Positions 40,143 to 46,813 of a stretch of 46,813 nt of DNA are shown here, piece after piece (position 1 is the stretch's first letter; every line of letters starts with the position of its first letter). Source of the stretch: a virus; the IMG/VR virus record IMGVR_UViG_3300021957_000067, positions 1-46,813 of that record; one strand, 5' to 3'. The notes under the pieces are model-generated. The model was given only the letters and a program-made list of their open reading frames with translations, was not told the origin of the DNA and did no database searches. A program made the position numbers and the translations under genes.

Positions 40143-42148
40143 GAAATATATTTATATATTGGTTTTGATTTATTGTAATCTCTATTACTTAATTGTGGGT
40201 CGATTAAGGATTTTACCATTGATTGAAAAATATTGTTTTTTATACTTTCGTCATTAGATGTATCTTTATTGATTTCTTCTGATATTTCTATTAATTTAAA
40301 TATGTCTACATTTGTGAAAGTGGACGGTCTTGTGAACACGTGCGAACCTCCTTTGGCGCAAGGTATTGTAAGGGAATGTTTACCATTAGGTAATGATTCT
40401 TTTGTTATAATTAACCTTGAAGACTTTTTAATATTTATATTTTCTTCTAATAATTGATTTTTTTGAGAAATGAGATCTGATATTTTAGCTTCTAATTCTT
40501 TGTTTGGCTTTTCATTTTTGATAGTATTAAGAGATTCTATTTCTTTTTTTAAATTATCTTCAGAATTTATTAATGATTTATTTTTGGATTCTAGCGCTTG
40601 CACTTGAGCTTTAATTTTCTTAAATTCTTCAAGGTTGATGCATATTTCTGATTTTAATTCTGCAATTGTTTCTTTATGTTTATTGTGGTCGCCTAATACA
40701 GCCTTTATCTCTTTCGCGCTTTTGATTGTTTCTTCGGCGCGATCTAATAATTTGTTTTTCTTTATTTTTATTTCTTTTATCTCATCTTCTGCGTTTTCTT
40801 TTTGAGCGATTAATTGTTCAATTTCCGCAGATATAGCAGAGGTATCTTCTTGCTTGAGTAATTCTTTTTGAGATTCCAGTTTTAACTTGCGAAGAACTTC
40901 CTTGTTTTCGGATATTTCTTCTTGGTATTTTTGGACTTGATTCTCTTGTAGTTCAATAATCTTCTTTTCTTGCTCTATATCTTTTTTGCGCTCTTCAATA
41001 TCTAACTGTTCTTTTTCCAATATCTTCTGTTGAGCTTCAAGCTCAGCGATTTTCTCGAATGCTATAGCTTCGTCTTGCATGGCTTTGGGAAATTTTTTGC
41101 TTAAACTTATATGAGCGGCCAATACAAGTAATACGGCAAGAGGGTCGAATACAAAAATCAATATAATTATTACAATTCTTACTGCTTTACCCATATCGAA
41201 TTCCATGCCTGTGAAATCTGCGATAAGTTCTGCAACATATTTCACTGGTCCAACTTCTGCCTCTAATTGTCTTGATCCATCATCGAGATCAAATTTTTGC
41301 CTTTCCAGGTCGTCGATGCGATTTAATGCATCTGAGATATTTTTATTTAATTCTTCAATTTTTAATTCTACATTTTCAGGTTTTTCAAATCCTATTGTTT
41401 GATAGTCCTGTATTCTTTTTCTTATTTCAGATACAAGATTTGAGGTTTCGTTTCTATATTTAGAAATTCTATTTTCTATTTCTTTTTTCTTTGAACTTAA
41501 TTCTTCTCTCTCTGAGGCTTGGTCTGATATTTTTTGTTCCACCTCTTTCTTTTTGTTAGAGAATAATCCGCCTGATTTATTTTTGACCGCATTTAGTTCT
41601 TCGTTTAATTGATTGATTCTTGCTTGAATTGGTTGAAGCATTTTATTGTCAAGATCTATGTCTTTTTCTAACTGCTCTGTTAATTGCGAAATTTTCTTTT
41701 GTTCTAGTTCTATATTTTCAGAACTTTTATCTGATAGATTTTGATTTTTTTCTTTATTTTGGGATATTAAATCTTTTTGTCTTTGTATGTATTCGTTTTC
41801 TCTTTCAATTTTAGTTTCAACTTGTTCAACTAAAGCTTGAGATTTTATACTATTTTGTTCGTGTTCAATATGAGACTTTGATAAAAAGCCGAAAATCCCC
41901 ATACTTGTAATTCCCATTAATACAACAATCGCAGAGAATAAATAAATTTTTAAAGTTGTTGGCGCCGACTTCCAGTTTTTGTGAAGCCAGATTGCTGCAA
42001 CAATTTTTCCAACTTCTAGGGCTGCACCCATGGCGATTACAGCTTCAATTGAACCTGGGAAGATTGTGGCGAGTCCTATTATACTAAAATAAGCAGCGAT
42101 TACAGAAATACTTAACGCTGAAAGCAATGTGAAAATAGCAAAAATCAT
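40139..42148 (-). CDS. Large coiled-coil membrane protein
   Basis: 669 residues. Two or three membrane helices at the N-terminus (about 1-35, 65-90) include 'YFSIIGLATIFPGS' and 'MGAALEVGKIVAAIWLHKNW', a segment I recall in marine myovirus proteins of unknown function. A long coiled coil (about 95-300) follows, another membrane helix (about 325-350), and a second coiled coil to about 600. The C-terminus has 'LPNGKHSLTIPCAKGGSHVF'. It could be an inner-membrane scaffold, for example for host-cell takeover or exclusion. Overlaps the upstream gene by 4 bases. Confidence 0.7.
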   Translation of the reverse strand: MIFAIFTLLSALSISVIAAYFSIIGLATIFPGSIEAVIAMGAALEVGKIVAAIWLHKNWKSAPTTLKIYLFSAIVVLMGITSMGIFGFLSKSHIEHEQNSIKSQALVEQVETKIERENEYIQRQKDLISQNKEKNQNLSDKSSENIELEQKKISQLTEQLEKDIDLDNKMLQPIQARINQLNEELNAVKNKSGGLFSNKKKEVEQKISDQASEREELSSKKKEIENRISKYRNETSNLVSEIRKRIQDYQTIGFEKPENVELKIEELNKNISDALNRIDDLERQKFDLDDGSRQLEAEVGPVKYVAELIADFTGMEFDMGKAVRIVIIILIFVFDPLAVLLVLAAHISLSKKFPKAMQDEAIAFEKIAELEAQQKILEKEQLDIEERKKDIEQEKKIIELQENQVQKYQEEISENKEVLRKLKLESQKELLKQEDTSAISAEIEQLIAQKENAEDEIKEIKIKKNKLLDRAEETIKSAKEIKAVLGDHNKHKETIAELKSEICINLEEFKKIKAQVQALESKNKSLINSEDNLKKEIESLNTIKNEKPNKELEAKISDLISQKNQLLEENINIKKSSRLIITKESLPNGKHSLTIPCAKGGSHVFTRPSTFTNVDIFKLIEISEEINKDTSNDESIKNNIFQSMVKSLIDPQLSNRDYNKSKPIYKYIS

Positions 42149-42384
42149 GATATTTTATAGTTTGAATTTGGTGGTTGTTTTTTATTTGTAAGATCTATTG
42201 TTGAGATGTCTTCTCTATTTGAGTTTGCATAATATCCTTGATTATCGTTTGGATAATAGGTTCTATCTCCTTTTTGAGCACTTGAGCCTACTTCTTGTTG
42301 AGATGGGTAGTCAAAATTTGAAGGAGATGCGTCTCTATTATCGTTAGGATATCTAAAATTAGGATTTGAAGTGTGTTGACTCAT
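42145..42384 (-). CDS. Small low-complexity Asn/Ser/Tyr-rich protein
   Basis: 79 residues, polar, disordered, with repeats of the type Y-P-N-D-N (twice) and Y-P/Y-A-N-S-N variants. No hydrophobic core. Start follows a class B motif by 6 bases; the end overlaps the coiled-coil membrane protein start by 4 bases (ATGA). It may be a partner or leader of that protein. Coding status is supported by the overlap and motif; function unknown. Confidence 0.6.
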   Translation of the reverse strand: MSQHTSNPNFRYPNDNRDASPSNFDYPSQQEVGSSAQKGDRTYYPNDNQGYYANSNREDISTIDLTNKKQPPNSNYKIS

Positions 42385-42390
42385 AAATTA

Positions 42391-42399
42391 TAATTACAC
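42391..42399 (-). promoter_or_regulatory. Class B GTGTAATTA motif
   Basis: Minus strand GTGTAATTA, 6 bases before ATG 42384, directly after the stop of the 42401 gene. Confidence 0.52.
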
Positions 42400-42400
42400 T

Positions 42401-42580
42401 TTAAATATCTGATACTTCGGACATTTTTACTGTTATCAGTTGCCCGTTATCTAGCTCAATTACTGCGAATACGGCTCCATCATCCGCGCCACCCATCTCT
42501 TCATATTCATTTAAAATTGTTCCACCGATTTCCCCTTTTTCAGTGGATATTTTACATCTTTTTCTTTTTTCTTCAGACAT
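42401..42580 (-). CDS. Small acidic protein, 59 residues
   Basis: An open frame from ATG 42580 to TAA 42401-42403. It begins MSEEKRKRCKISTEKGEIGG and contains an acidic segment 'EYEEMGGADDGAVFAVIELD' and ends in 'VKMSEVSDI'. It has a class B motif 5 bases before ATG and one directly behind its stop, so it fits the operon pattern and is likely real. The small beta-like pattern 'GAVFAVIELDNGQLITVKM' looks like a compact domain. Not recognised. Confidence 0.7.
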   Translation of the reverse strand: MSEEKRKRCKISTEKGEIGGTILNEYEEMGGADDGAVFAVIELDNGQLITVKMSEVSDI

Positions 42581-42585
42581 ACTTA

Positions 42586-42594
42586 TATATACAC
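42586..42594 (-). promoter_or_regulatory. Class B GTGTATATA motif
   Basis: Minus strand GTGTATATA, 5 bases before ATG 42580. Divergent from the portal's site at 42661-42669. Confidence 0.55.
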
Positions 42595-42660
42595 GTTTTA
42601 AATAAAACCAAAAGTTATAAAGTTAACTTTTAACTTTTAATAGACTTTACTTTGACTTTT

Positions 42661-42669
42661 GTGTACCAT
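42661..42669 (+). promoter_or_regulatory. Class B GTGTACCAT motif before the portal gene
   Basis: GTGTACCAT, 5 bases before ATG 42675; no Shine-Dalgarno sequence. A TTTACT-N17-TAATAG alternative overlaps it but would put the -10 against the ATG. Confidence 0.5.
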
Positions 42670-42674
42670 AATAG

Positions 42675-44657
42675 ATGAGTAAGAGGAAATATGTCAAGAA
42701 GTCTAATTATTGGAATCAGTTCGACAAGGAAAAGGTTGAAGGCTTAAATGCTTTTATTGATAATCCTTTAATTTCGCCAAGTTCTTCTGGAGAACCTTAT
42801 TATATGGAGTCTTCTGCGGCATATAAAAGAAATTCTTCTAAGTCAGATGATTTTGGATCGCGTAGAAACTCTATTCATAAATCAGATAAAAAGCATAGGT
42901 TTTCTAATATATCTGGAGGAATGCTTCCTTATACTTATAGTAGTGACGGGGTTGATGTTAGGGAGGCTATAGAGTTATGCCAAAAGGCATACGCCAACGT
43001 TTCTGTTTTTAGGAACGCTATAGATGTTATGTCTGAGTTTGCCAATTCTAATATTTATTTGGAGGGAGGAACTCAAAATTCTAGAGATTTTGTTTATAAA
43101 TGGTTTGAGCGAATTAACCTTTGGAATCTAAAAGATCAATACTTTAGGGAGTATTATAGAAGCGGAAATATATTTTTATATAGAGTAGATGGTAAGTTTT
43201 CAAAATCTGACTTTGATAAATTAACTAAAATTTATGGATCAACAATTTCTCTCGAGCCTAATAAGTTACCTGTTAAATACATTTTGCTTAATCCATACGA
43301 TATCGTTGCTAATAGATCTTCATCTTTTGAGAGCGGAGTTTACGAGAAAATATTAAGCGAGTATGATATAGAAAGGCTTAAATCGCCAAAAACAGAATAT
43401 GATGAACAAGTCTTTGAGGCTTTAAGTCCAGAAATTAAAGACGCAATTAATAAGGGATCTTATAACTCTGATGGCTTGAAGGTTAAATTAGATCCAGGTC
43501 AACTTGTATACTCTTTTTACAAGAAACAGGATTATGAGCCTTTTGCTATTCCTTTTGGTTACCCAGTGCTTGATGATATTAATTTCAAGTTGGAATTAAA
43601 ACAGATAGATCAAGCTATATGTAGAACTATCGAAAATGTAATTTTATTAATAACTATGGGTGCAGAGCCAGACAAGGGGGGAATTAACCCCAAGAACATG
43701 GAGGCTATGCAAAACTTGTTTAAAAATGAAAGCGTAGGCAGAGTCCTTGTTAGCGATCATACTACAAAAGCTCAATTTATTATCCCAGATATTGGCAAAG
43801 TTGTTGGACCCTCTAAGTATGAAGTTATAAATAATGATATAAAGGAGGGTTTACAGAATGTTATAGTTGGAGACGAGAGGTATAGTAATACCCAAGTGAA
43901 GGCGAAAATATTTCTTGAGAGATTAGAAGAGTCTAGGAATGCATTTATTTACGATTTTCTTCAGCCTCAAGTAAAGATGATTTGCCAGAATTTAGGTTTC
44001 AGGAAATATCCTACAGTAAGGTTCGAACAAACTGACATTAAGGACGAAGTTCAACTCCAAAGAGTTGCGACAAGGTTAATGGAATTAGGAATAATTACTC
44101 CAGAGCAAGGAATGCACGTTTTAGAAAAAGGCTCTTATCCGAAGCCAGAAGAAATGCCTTCCGCACAAAAGCAATATATCAAGCAAAGAAAAGAGGGTAT
44201 GTATAATCCGATTGTGGGTGGAGTACCTATGATTGAACCAGAATTAGAAGGGGAGGTGGGTAAGGAGTCTCCACAGCAAGAAGTGGGAAGACCCGTAGGT
44301 TCTTCTGGGATTCCTCAAGAAAATTCTACATCAAAACAATTATATTCAAGAAAAGATTTACAAGGAGTAATATACTCTACAGAATCTTTAAGAAATAATG
44401 GGTATAAATTAATGCGCAAGAAACTCGGTAAAACAAAGCTTAAGGGTTCTGAGAAGAATATGATTGATGAGTTATGCGAATCTATTGTAGTTTCATCTTT
44501 AGAGGCTGAATGGGAAGAGCGGCTTAGTTTGTGCATTAGTGATCCAAATAAAATTGAGTCATTAGGAGTTAACGCAGAGATTCAGAATTTATCTACTGAT
44601 CACGAATTAGATTTATACTCTGCAGCAATCTTATACCACAGTAACGAGAGGAAGTAA
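42675..44657 (+). CDS. Portal protein
   Basis: 660 residues. Features of T4 gp20-like portals: a helical start 'AIELCQKAYANVSVFRNAIDVMSEFANS', the wing 'WFERINLWNLKDQYFREYYRSGNIFLYRV', 'YILLNPYDIV', 'DINFKLELKQIDQAICRTIEN', and the crown 'LQNVIVGDERYSNTQVKAKIFLERLEESRNAF'. The tail (530-660) is polar. It forms the dodecameric ring through which the terminase pumps DNA. It is about 32 kb from the terminase, protease and capsid genes, unusual for this set. The class B motif before it fits late expression. Confidence 0.88.
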   Translation: MSKRKYVKKSNYWNQFDKEKVEGLNAFIDNPLISPSSSGEPYYMESSAAYKRNSSKSDDFGSRRNSIHKSDKKHRFSNISGGMLPYTYSSDGVDVREAIELCQKAYANVSVFRNAIDVMSEFANSNIYLEGGTQNSRDFVYKWFERINLWNLKDQYFREYYRSGNIFLYRVDGKFSKSDFDKLTKIYGSTISLEPNKLPVKYILLNPYDIVANRSSSFESGVYEKILSEYDIERLKSPKTEYDEQVFEALSPEIKDAINKGSYNSDGLKVKLDPGQLVYSFYKKQDYEPFAIPFGYPVLDDINFKLELKQIDQAICRTIENVILLITMGAEPDKGGINPKNMEAMQNLFKNESVGRVLVSDHTTKAQFIIPDIGKVVGPSKYEVINNDIKEGLQNVIVGDERYSNTQVKAKIFLERLEESRNAFIYDFLQPQVKMICQNLGFRKYPTVRFEQTDIKDEVQLQRVATRLMELGIITPEQGMHVLEKGSYPKPEEMPSAQKQYIKQRKEGMYNPIVGGVPMIEPELEGEVGKESPQQEVGRPVGSSGIPQENSTSKQLYSRKDLQGVIYSTESLRNNGYKLMRKKLGKTKLKGSEKNMIDELCESIVVSSLEAEWEERLSLCISDPNKIESLGVNAEIQNLSTDHELDLYSAAILYHSNERK

Positions 44658-44660
44658 GAA

Positions 44661-45476
44661 ATGGGCGCTTTCGAAACTTTCGTTAATGCTAACCTCGGGA
44701 TTAGAAAACCTCTAATCACTGATACTGGCCCTCCTTCAGGTAGTCAAAAAGCCGCAGGTATTATTGGTTCTGAATACTTAGATTCCGATACAAACTACCT
44801 ATACGAAAGAACAGGAGAAAGTAATAATGAATTCGATTGGGTTTTTACTAGAAAACTTGGTGATTCTTTGATTGATTTTTCATCGGGAATATCAGAGGAT
44901 TTTTCTAGTGACTTATCTATTATTTCGGGCAATTTAAATTCTACGGGACAAAATTTAGAAAACCAAATTAATCAACTTTCAGAAAACTTAGGTTCATCTC
45001 AAACCGGAATTAGTATTTCTGATCAAATTTTACAAATATCAGGAGATCTTGATGCATTATCAAGTCAAACTATATCTTCTAGGGTTGATGTTTTTTCTGG
45101 GGATGAGAATATTTCTATAAGGTATGAAGACCTTGGGTCCACAAGCGTTTTTGATGGAGCTCCAAATGTATTAGTTACGCTTAATAGTAAATCAACTACC
45201 CCGCCAGTATCATATTATTCTTACATGCCTTATGGTATTAGCTCTACAGGTTTCCATGTTTCTTTTTCTTCGGCTATAGAAGAGCAGGATTTATTTTTAG
45301 ATGTAATGGCTAAAGGCGATATTCTAAGCGAAGAAACTGCCTATGCTGAAATCCTTAATTCTCAAGAAATTCTATCAAGAACTGGAGATCCAGAAGGTTC
45401 TGTATTTTTTGGACAAGAAGACGATAATATTTATATCTTTGATGGAACTATCTGGCATATTTTTGAATCAAGTTAA
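44661..45476 (+). CDS. Fibre-like structural protein
   Basis: 271 residues, 3 bases after the portal with a ribosome site GAGGAAG. N-terminus 'MGAFETFVNANLGIRKPLIT' resembles baseplate-attachment segments of marine phage fibres. A Ser/Gly/Asn-rich region (about 70-145) with regular Leu/Ile spacing is likely a coiled coil or beta-helical shaft. The C-terminal part ends in 'FGQEDDNIYIFDGTIWHIF', a strand pair common to phage 'text-book' tip domains. Likely a tail or head fibre. It overlaps the next minus-strand gene by 9 bases. Confidence 0.65.
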   Translation: MGAFETFVNANLGIRKPLITDTGPPSGSQKAAGIIGSEYLDSDTNYLYERTGESNNEFDWVFTRKLGDSLIDFSSGISEDFSSDLSIISGNLNSTGQNLENQINQLSENLGSSQTGISISDQILQISGDLDALSSQTISSRVDVFSGDENISIRYEDLGSTSVFDGAPNVLVTLNSKSTTPPVSYYSYMPYGISSTGFHVSFSSAIEEQDLFLDVMAKGDILSEETAYAEILNSQEILSRTGDPEGSVFFGQEDDNIYIFDGTIWHIFESS

Positions 45477-45659
45477 ACTATCGTAATCTGCCTTACTGCA
45501 GAACTTAGTTAATTTAGTTCCGTCTTCATCGACAGCTTTTAATGCGTATCTAATGGAGAGGCTACCTGACTTCGTTACTTTTTCGTAAGCATGCTTTGTT
45601 ACAGTAGATTCTTCTACAAGAACTTTCTTTTTCTTTTTTACATTATAAAATTCGATCAT
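45468..45659 (-). CDS. Small basic protein of the phage 'YNVKKKKKV' type
   Basis: 63 residues, basic at the N-terminus (IEFYNVKKKKKVLVEES) and with a terminal 'ALKAVDEDGTKLTKFCSK' segment. Short proteins with this plan (basic beta-hairpin start, small conserved end) are widespread in marine phages; function unknown. Overlaps the convergent fibre gene by 9 bases and starts 6 bases after the J-domain gene, so the two minus-strand genes share a transcript. Confidence 0.6.
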   Translation of the reverse strand: MIEFYNVKKKKKVLVEESTVTKHAYEKVTKSGSLSIRYALKAVDEDGTKLTKFCSKADYDSLT

Positions 45660-45665
45660 AGTAAA

Positions 45666-46352
45666 TTATTTTAAAGGTTTTAGGTTTTTTGTCAATAATT
45701 CAAAGATTTGTTTTTTTAGATTATCATCTCCCTTTCCCCATTTGTACATTATATCATTTTTGATTTGTTGAATTTGTTTGTTCATTTTTTGGATTTCTTG
45801 GCGTAATTGTTTTATGAATTCAGGTGATATTTTTTTGATTTTAACATTTAATTCTAGGGCTACTTGTAAAACTTTTCTAAAATTTCCATCTTGTTTTCCT
45901 TCTATAGCTTGATTGTATAGTTCAACATTTTCTTCTAATTCTTCTTCTGTTAAACTTTTATTTAAATCTGGATGTGTTTTTTTTACTATCTCCCTAAAGA
46001 CTTCATTAATTTCTTTGTTTGAAATTATATTTGTTTTTTTATTATTTTCTTCGGGGACTGAGCAGAATGGATTTTCTATATTTTTATTTTTGCAATATTC
46101 TAGCATTTTACTTATAAATTCATGGCGTATGTGTTGAAAGTCTTCCATAAGTTCTTCGTGCTCCATATTTAAATATAACGCTTTATGCCTTAGTTTTTGA
46201 AATTGTTTTTTTAATCTCTTTTGCGCTTCAGGCTTTGAGTGTCTTGAGGGAAGATTTTCTTTTGCGTATTTTTTATTATCAGGTTCGTACTTTCCTAGGG
46301 GGTGTTTTTCTGGTTTTGAAAATATGCTATCAAATAAATCTTTTCTATTCAT
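45666..46352 (-). CDS. J-domain-like protein
   Basis: 228 residues. A helix-loop-helix with the HPD tripeptide (His127-Pro128-Asp129) in 'EINEVFREIVKKTHPDLNKS' and a following helix that ends in 'GNFRKVLQVALEL' fit a J-domain, which stimulates Hsp70 (DnaK). The domain is internal, with a basic helical N-terminus and coiled-coil C-terminus (about 175-228), unlike DnaJ, which has it first. It may recruit host DnaK to a phage process such as head assembly or replication. A class B motif sits 5 bases before ATG. Confidence 0.72.
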   Translation of the reverse strand: MNRKDLFDSIFSKPEKHPLGKYEPDNKKYAKENLPSRHSKPEAQKRLKKQFQKLRHKALYLNMEHEELMEDFQHIRHEFISKMLEYCKNKNIENPFCSVPEENNKKTNIISNKEINEVFREIVKKTHPDLNKSLTEEELEENVELYNQAIEGKQDGNFRKVLQVALELNVKIKKISPEFIKQLRQEIQKMNKQIQQIKNDIMYKWGKGDDNLKKQIFELLTKNLKPLK

Positions 46353-46357
46353 ATGTT

Positions 46358-46366
46358 ATTTTACAC
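46358..46366 (-). promoter_or_regulatory. Class B GTGTAAAAT motif
   Basis: Minus strand GTGTAAAAT, 5 bases before ATG 46352 and directly after the T run of the preceding terminator. Confidence 0.52.
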
Positions 46367-46392
46367 AAAAAAGGCGACCCCGAAGGGTCGCC
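46367..46392 (-). terminator. Intrinsic terminator after the fibre gene
   Basis: Minus strand: an 8-bp stem (GGCGACCC/GGGTCGCC; 46373-46392), TTCG loop, then TTTTTT (46367-46372). The T run abuts the next gene's class B motif. Confidence 0.92.
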
Positions 46393-46422
46393 AAAGATAA
46401 TAAATATCTTTCTCGGTGAGGT

Positions 46423-46813
46423 TTACCCAATAGAAGCAATCAACTCTACGCTGTAGTTTCCATTCGGAGTTTGATCTGCGAATGCTACAGTAGCAGCTGT
46501 TGTGCTAATTGTGGAAACCATGCAAGCGATAATTGGATCGTTTGCATTTGAGCTTTTGAGCTGAGCAACAACAACTGGAGTTGTTGCGAATGTGCGCCCA
46601 AAGCTGATTGAACCAGAAGTGTCAACTCCAGAAGTCAAGGTTGTGCTAATAGCAACTACATCATTAGATTCAATGTTTGCGTGAAGGCTGGAGATGTCAA
46701 CGCTGAGGTCAGACTCATTTTTAACGTCTACAGCTTGAAGGCTGGAAACATCAACACTGAGGTCAGACTCATTTTTAACGTCTACAGCTTGAAGGCTGGA
46801 GATGTCTGTATCT
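46423..46813 (-). CDS. Tail-fibre protein, C-terminal part (5' end outside window)
   Basis: The frame is open from the right edge of the window to its stop at 46423-46425, giving 130 C-terminal residues. It starts with 18-residue repeats 'DISSLQAVDVKNESDLSV' (two copies and a partial third), a heptad-like shaft pattern. The end, 'SGSISFGRTFATTPVVVAQL' to 'NYSVELIASIG', is a compact beta domain of the type found at the tips of phage fibres (H-type-lectin-like). Probably recognises the host surface. The terminator follows its stop. An ATG at 46638 is internal and not needed as a start. Confidence 0.75.
   Translation of the reverse strand, partial: DTDISSLQAVDVKNESDLSVDVSSLQAVDVKNESDLSVDISSLHANIESNDVVAISTTLTSGVDTSGSISFGRTFATTPVVVAQLKSSNANDPIIACMVSTISTTAATVAFADQTPNGNYSVELIASIG
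46699..46806 (-). repeat. 54-bp tandem repeat in the fibre gene
   Basis: Two 54-base units (46753-46806 and 46699-46752), differing at a few bases, each coding one 18-residue shaft repeat; a partial third unit follows. More copies probably lie beyond the right edge. Confidence 0.9.

Noticed and set aside
1-46813. tRNA genes, integrase, insertion sequences or attachment sites
   Set aside because: No cloverleaf, recombinase motif, terminal inverted repeat or long perfect duplicate was seen, and intergenic space is too short for most.

Overview
This window is an AT-rich stretch of a tailed double-stranded DNA phage genome (Caudoviricetes), cut at both ends. It carries a large terminase, a prohead protease with a scaffold-like tail, a probable major capsid protein, a portal and several fibre proteins. 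It also carries a near-complete replication set and no bacterial housekeeping genes. Lipoproteins, an outer-membrane barrel, a possible unimolecular spanin and GDP-fucose genes point to a Gram-negative host. Two genes hint at a Planctomycetota/Verrucomicrobiota/Lentisphaerota-type host: a Tat-exported DUF1501 protein, and a secreted M64-like metallopeptidase whose C-terminal Trp/Tyr-rich module resembles one I associate with those phyla. The host call is inference.

Layout. 1-1907 (+): fibre or appendage-like genes and a small FMxRC-motif gene. 1939-5452: secreted metallopeptidase (+), two minus-strand genes (antitoxin-like domain, papain-fold lipoprotein), then a putative lysis pair and a membrane GAF protein (+). 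5480-15350 (+): zinc-ribbon/AT-hook protein, sigma-like factor, possible small terminase, zinc-finger/ERCC4 nuclease, large terminase, protease-scaffold, decoration protein, capsid protein and a hairpin terminator, then head/neck-type genes. 15331-21781 (-): ClpA/C unfoldase and a DNA polymerase III alpha divided into three overlapping genes (PHP, exonuclease, polymerase). 21892-25378 (+): class I ribonucleotide reductase nrdA and nrdB. 25423-31938 (-): DUF1501, outer-membrane barrel, Hsp20, HNH nuclease, a duplicated LamG-fibre/small-protein pair, and a basic phage protein. 31948-42580 (-): GDP-fucose synthesis, Nudix, RecB-like nuclease, primase, DnaB helicase, a second nuclease, RecA/UvsX and a large coiled-coil membrane protein. 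42675-45476 (+): portal and fibre. 45468-46813 (-): small protein, J-domain protein and the C-terminal part of a repeat-containing fibre. No stretch over 300 bases lacks a gene.

Expression. Genes are tightly packed, often overlapping by 1-11 bases, and most lack a Shine-Dalgarno sequence. Two promoter-like classes recur. Class A is TTGAC[AT] or a near match, N16-17, then a -10 hexamer; it precedes nrdA, nrdB, the polymerase genes, dnaB, the recA operon, the barrel gene, the metallopeptidase and the zinc-ribbon gene. Class B is a 9-mer close to GTGTAATAT with no obvious -35; it lies 5-8 bases before the start codon of the portal, protease, clp, a putative holin and other genes, mostly structural or accessory. 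Nearly all sites of both classes sit so close to the start codon that the transcripts would be leaderless or nearly so. The simplest reading is that host sigma-70 reads class A, and a phage sigma-like factor at 5817-6560 may read class B.

No tRNA, rRNA, CRISPR array, integrase or insertion sequence was recognised.
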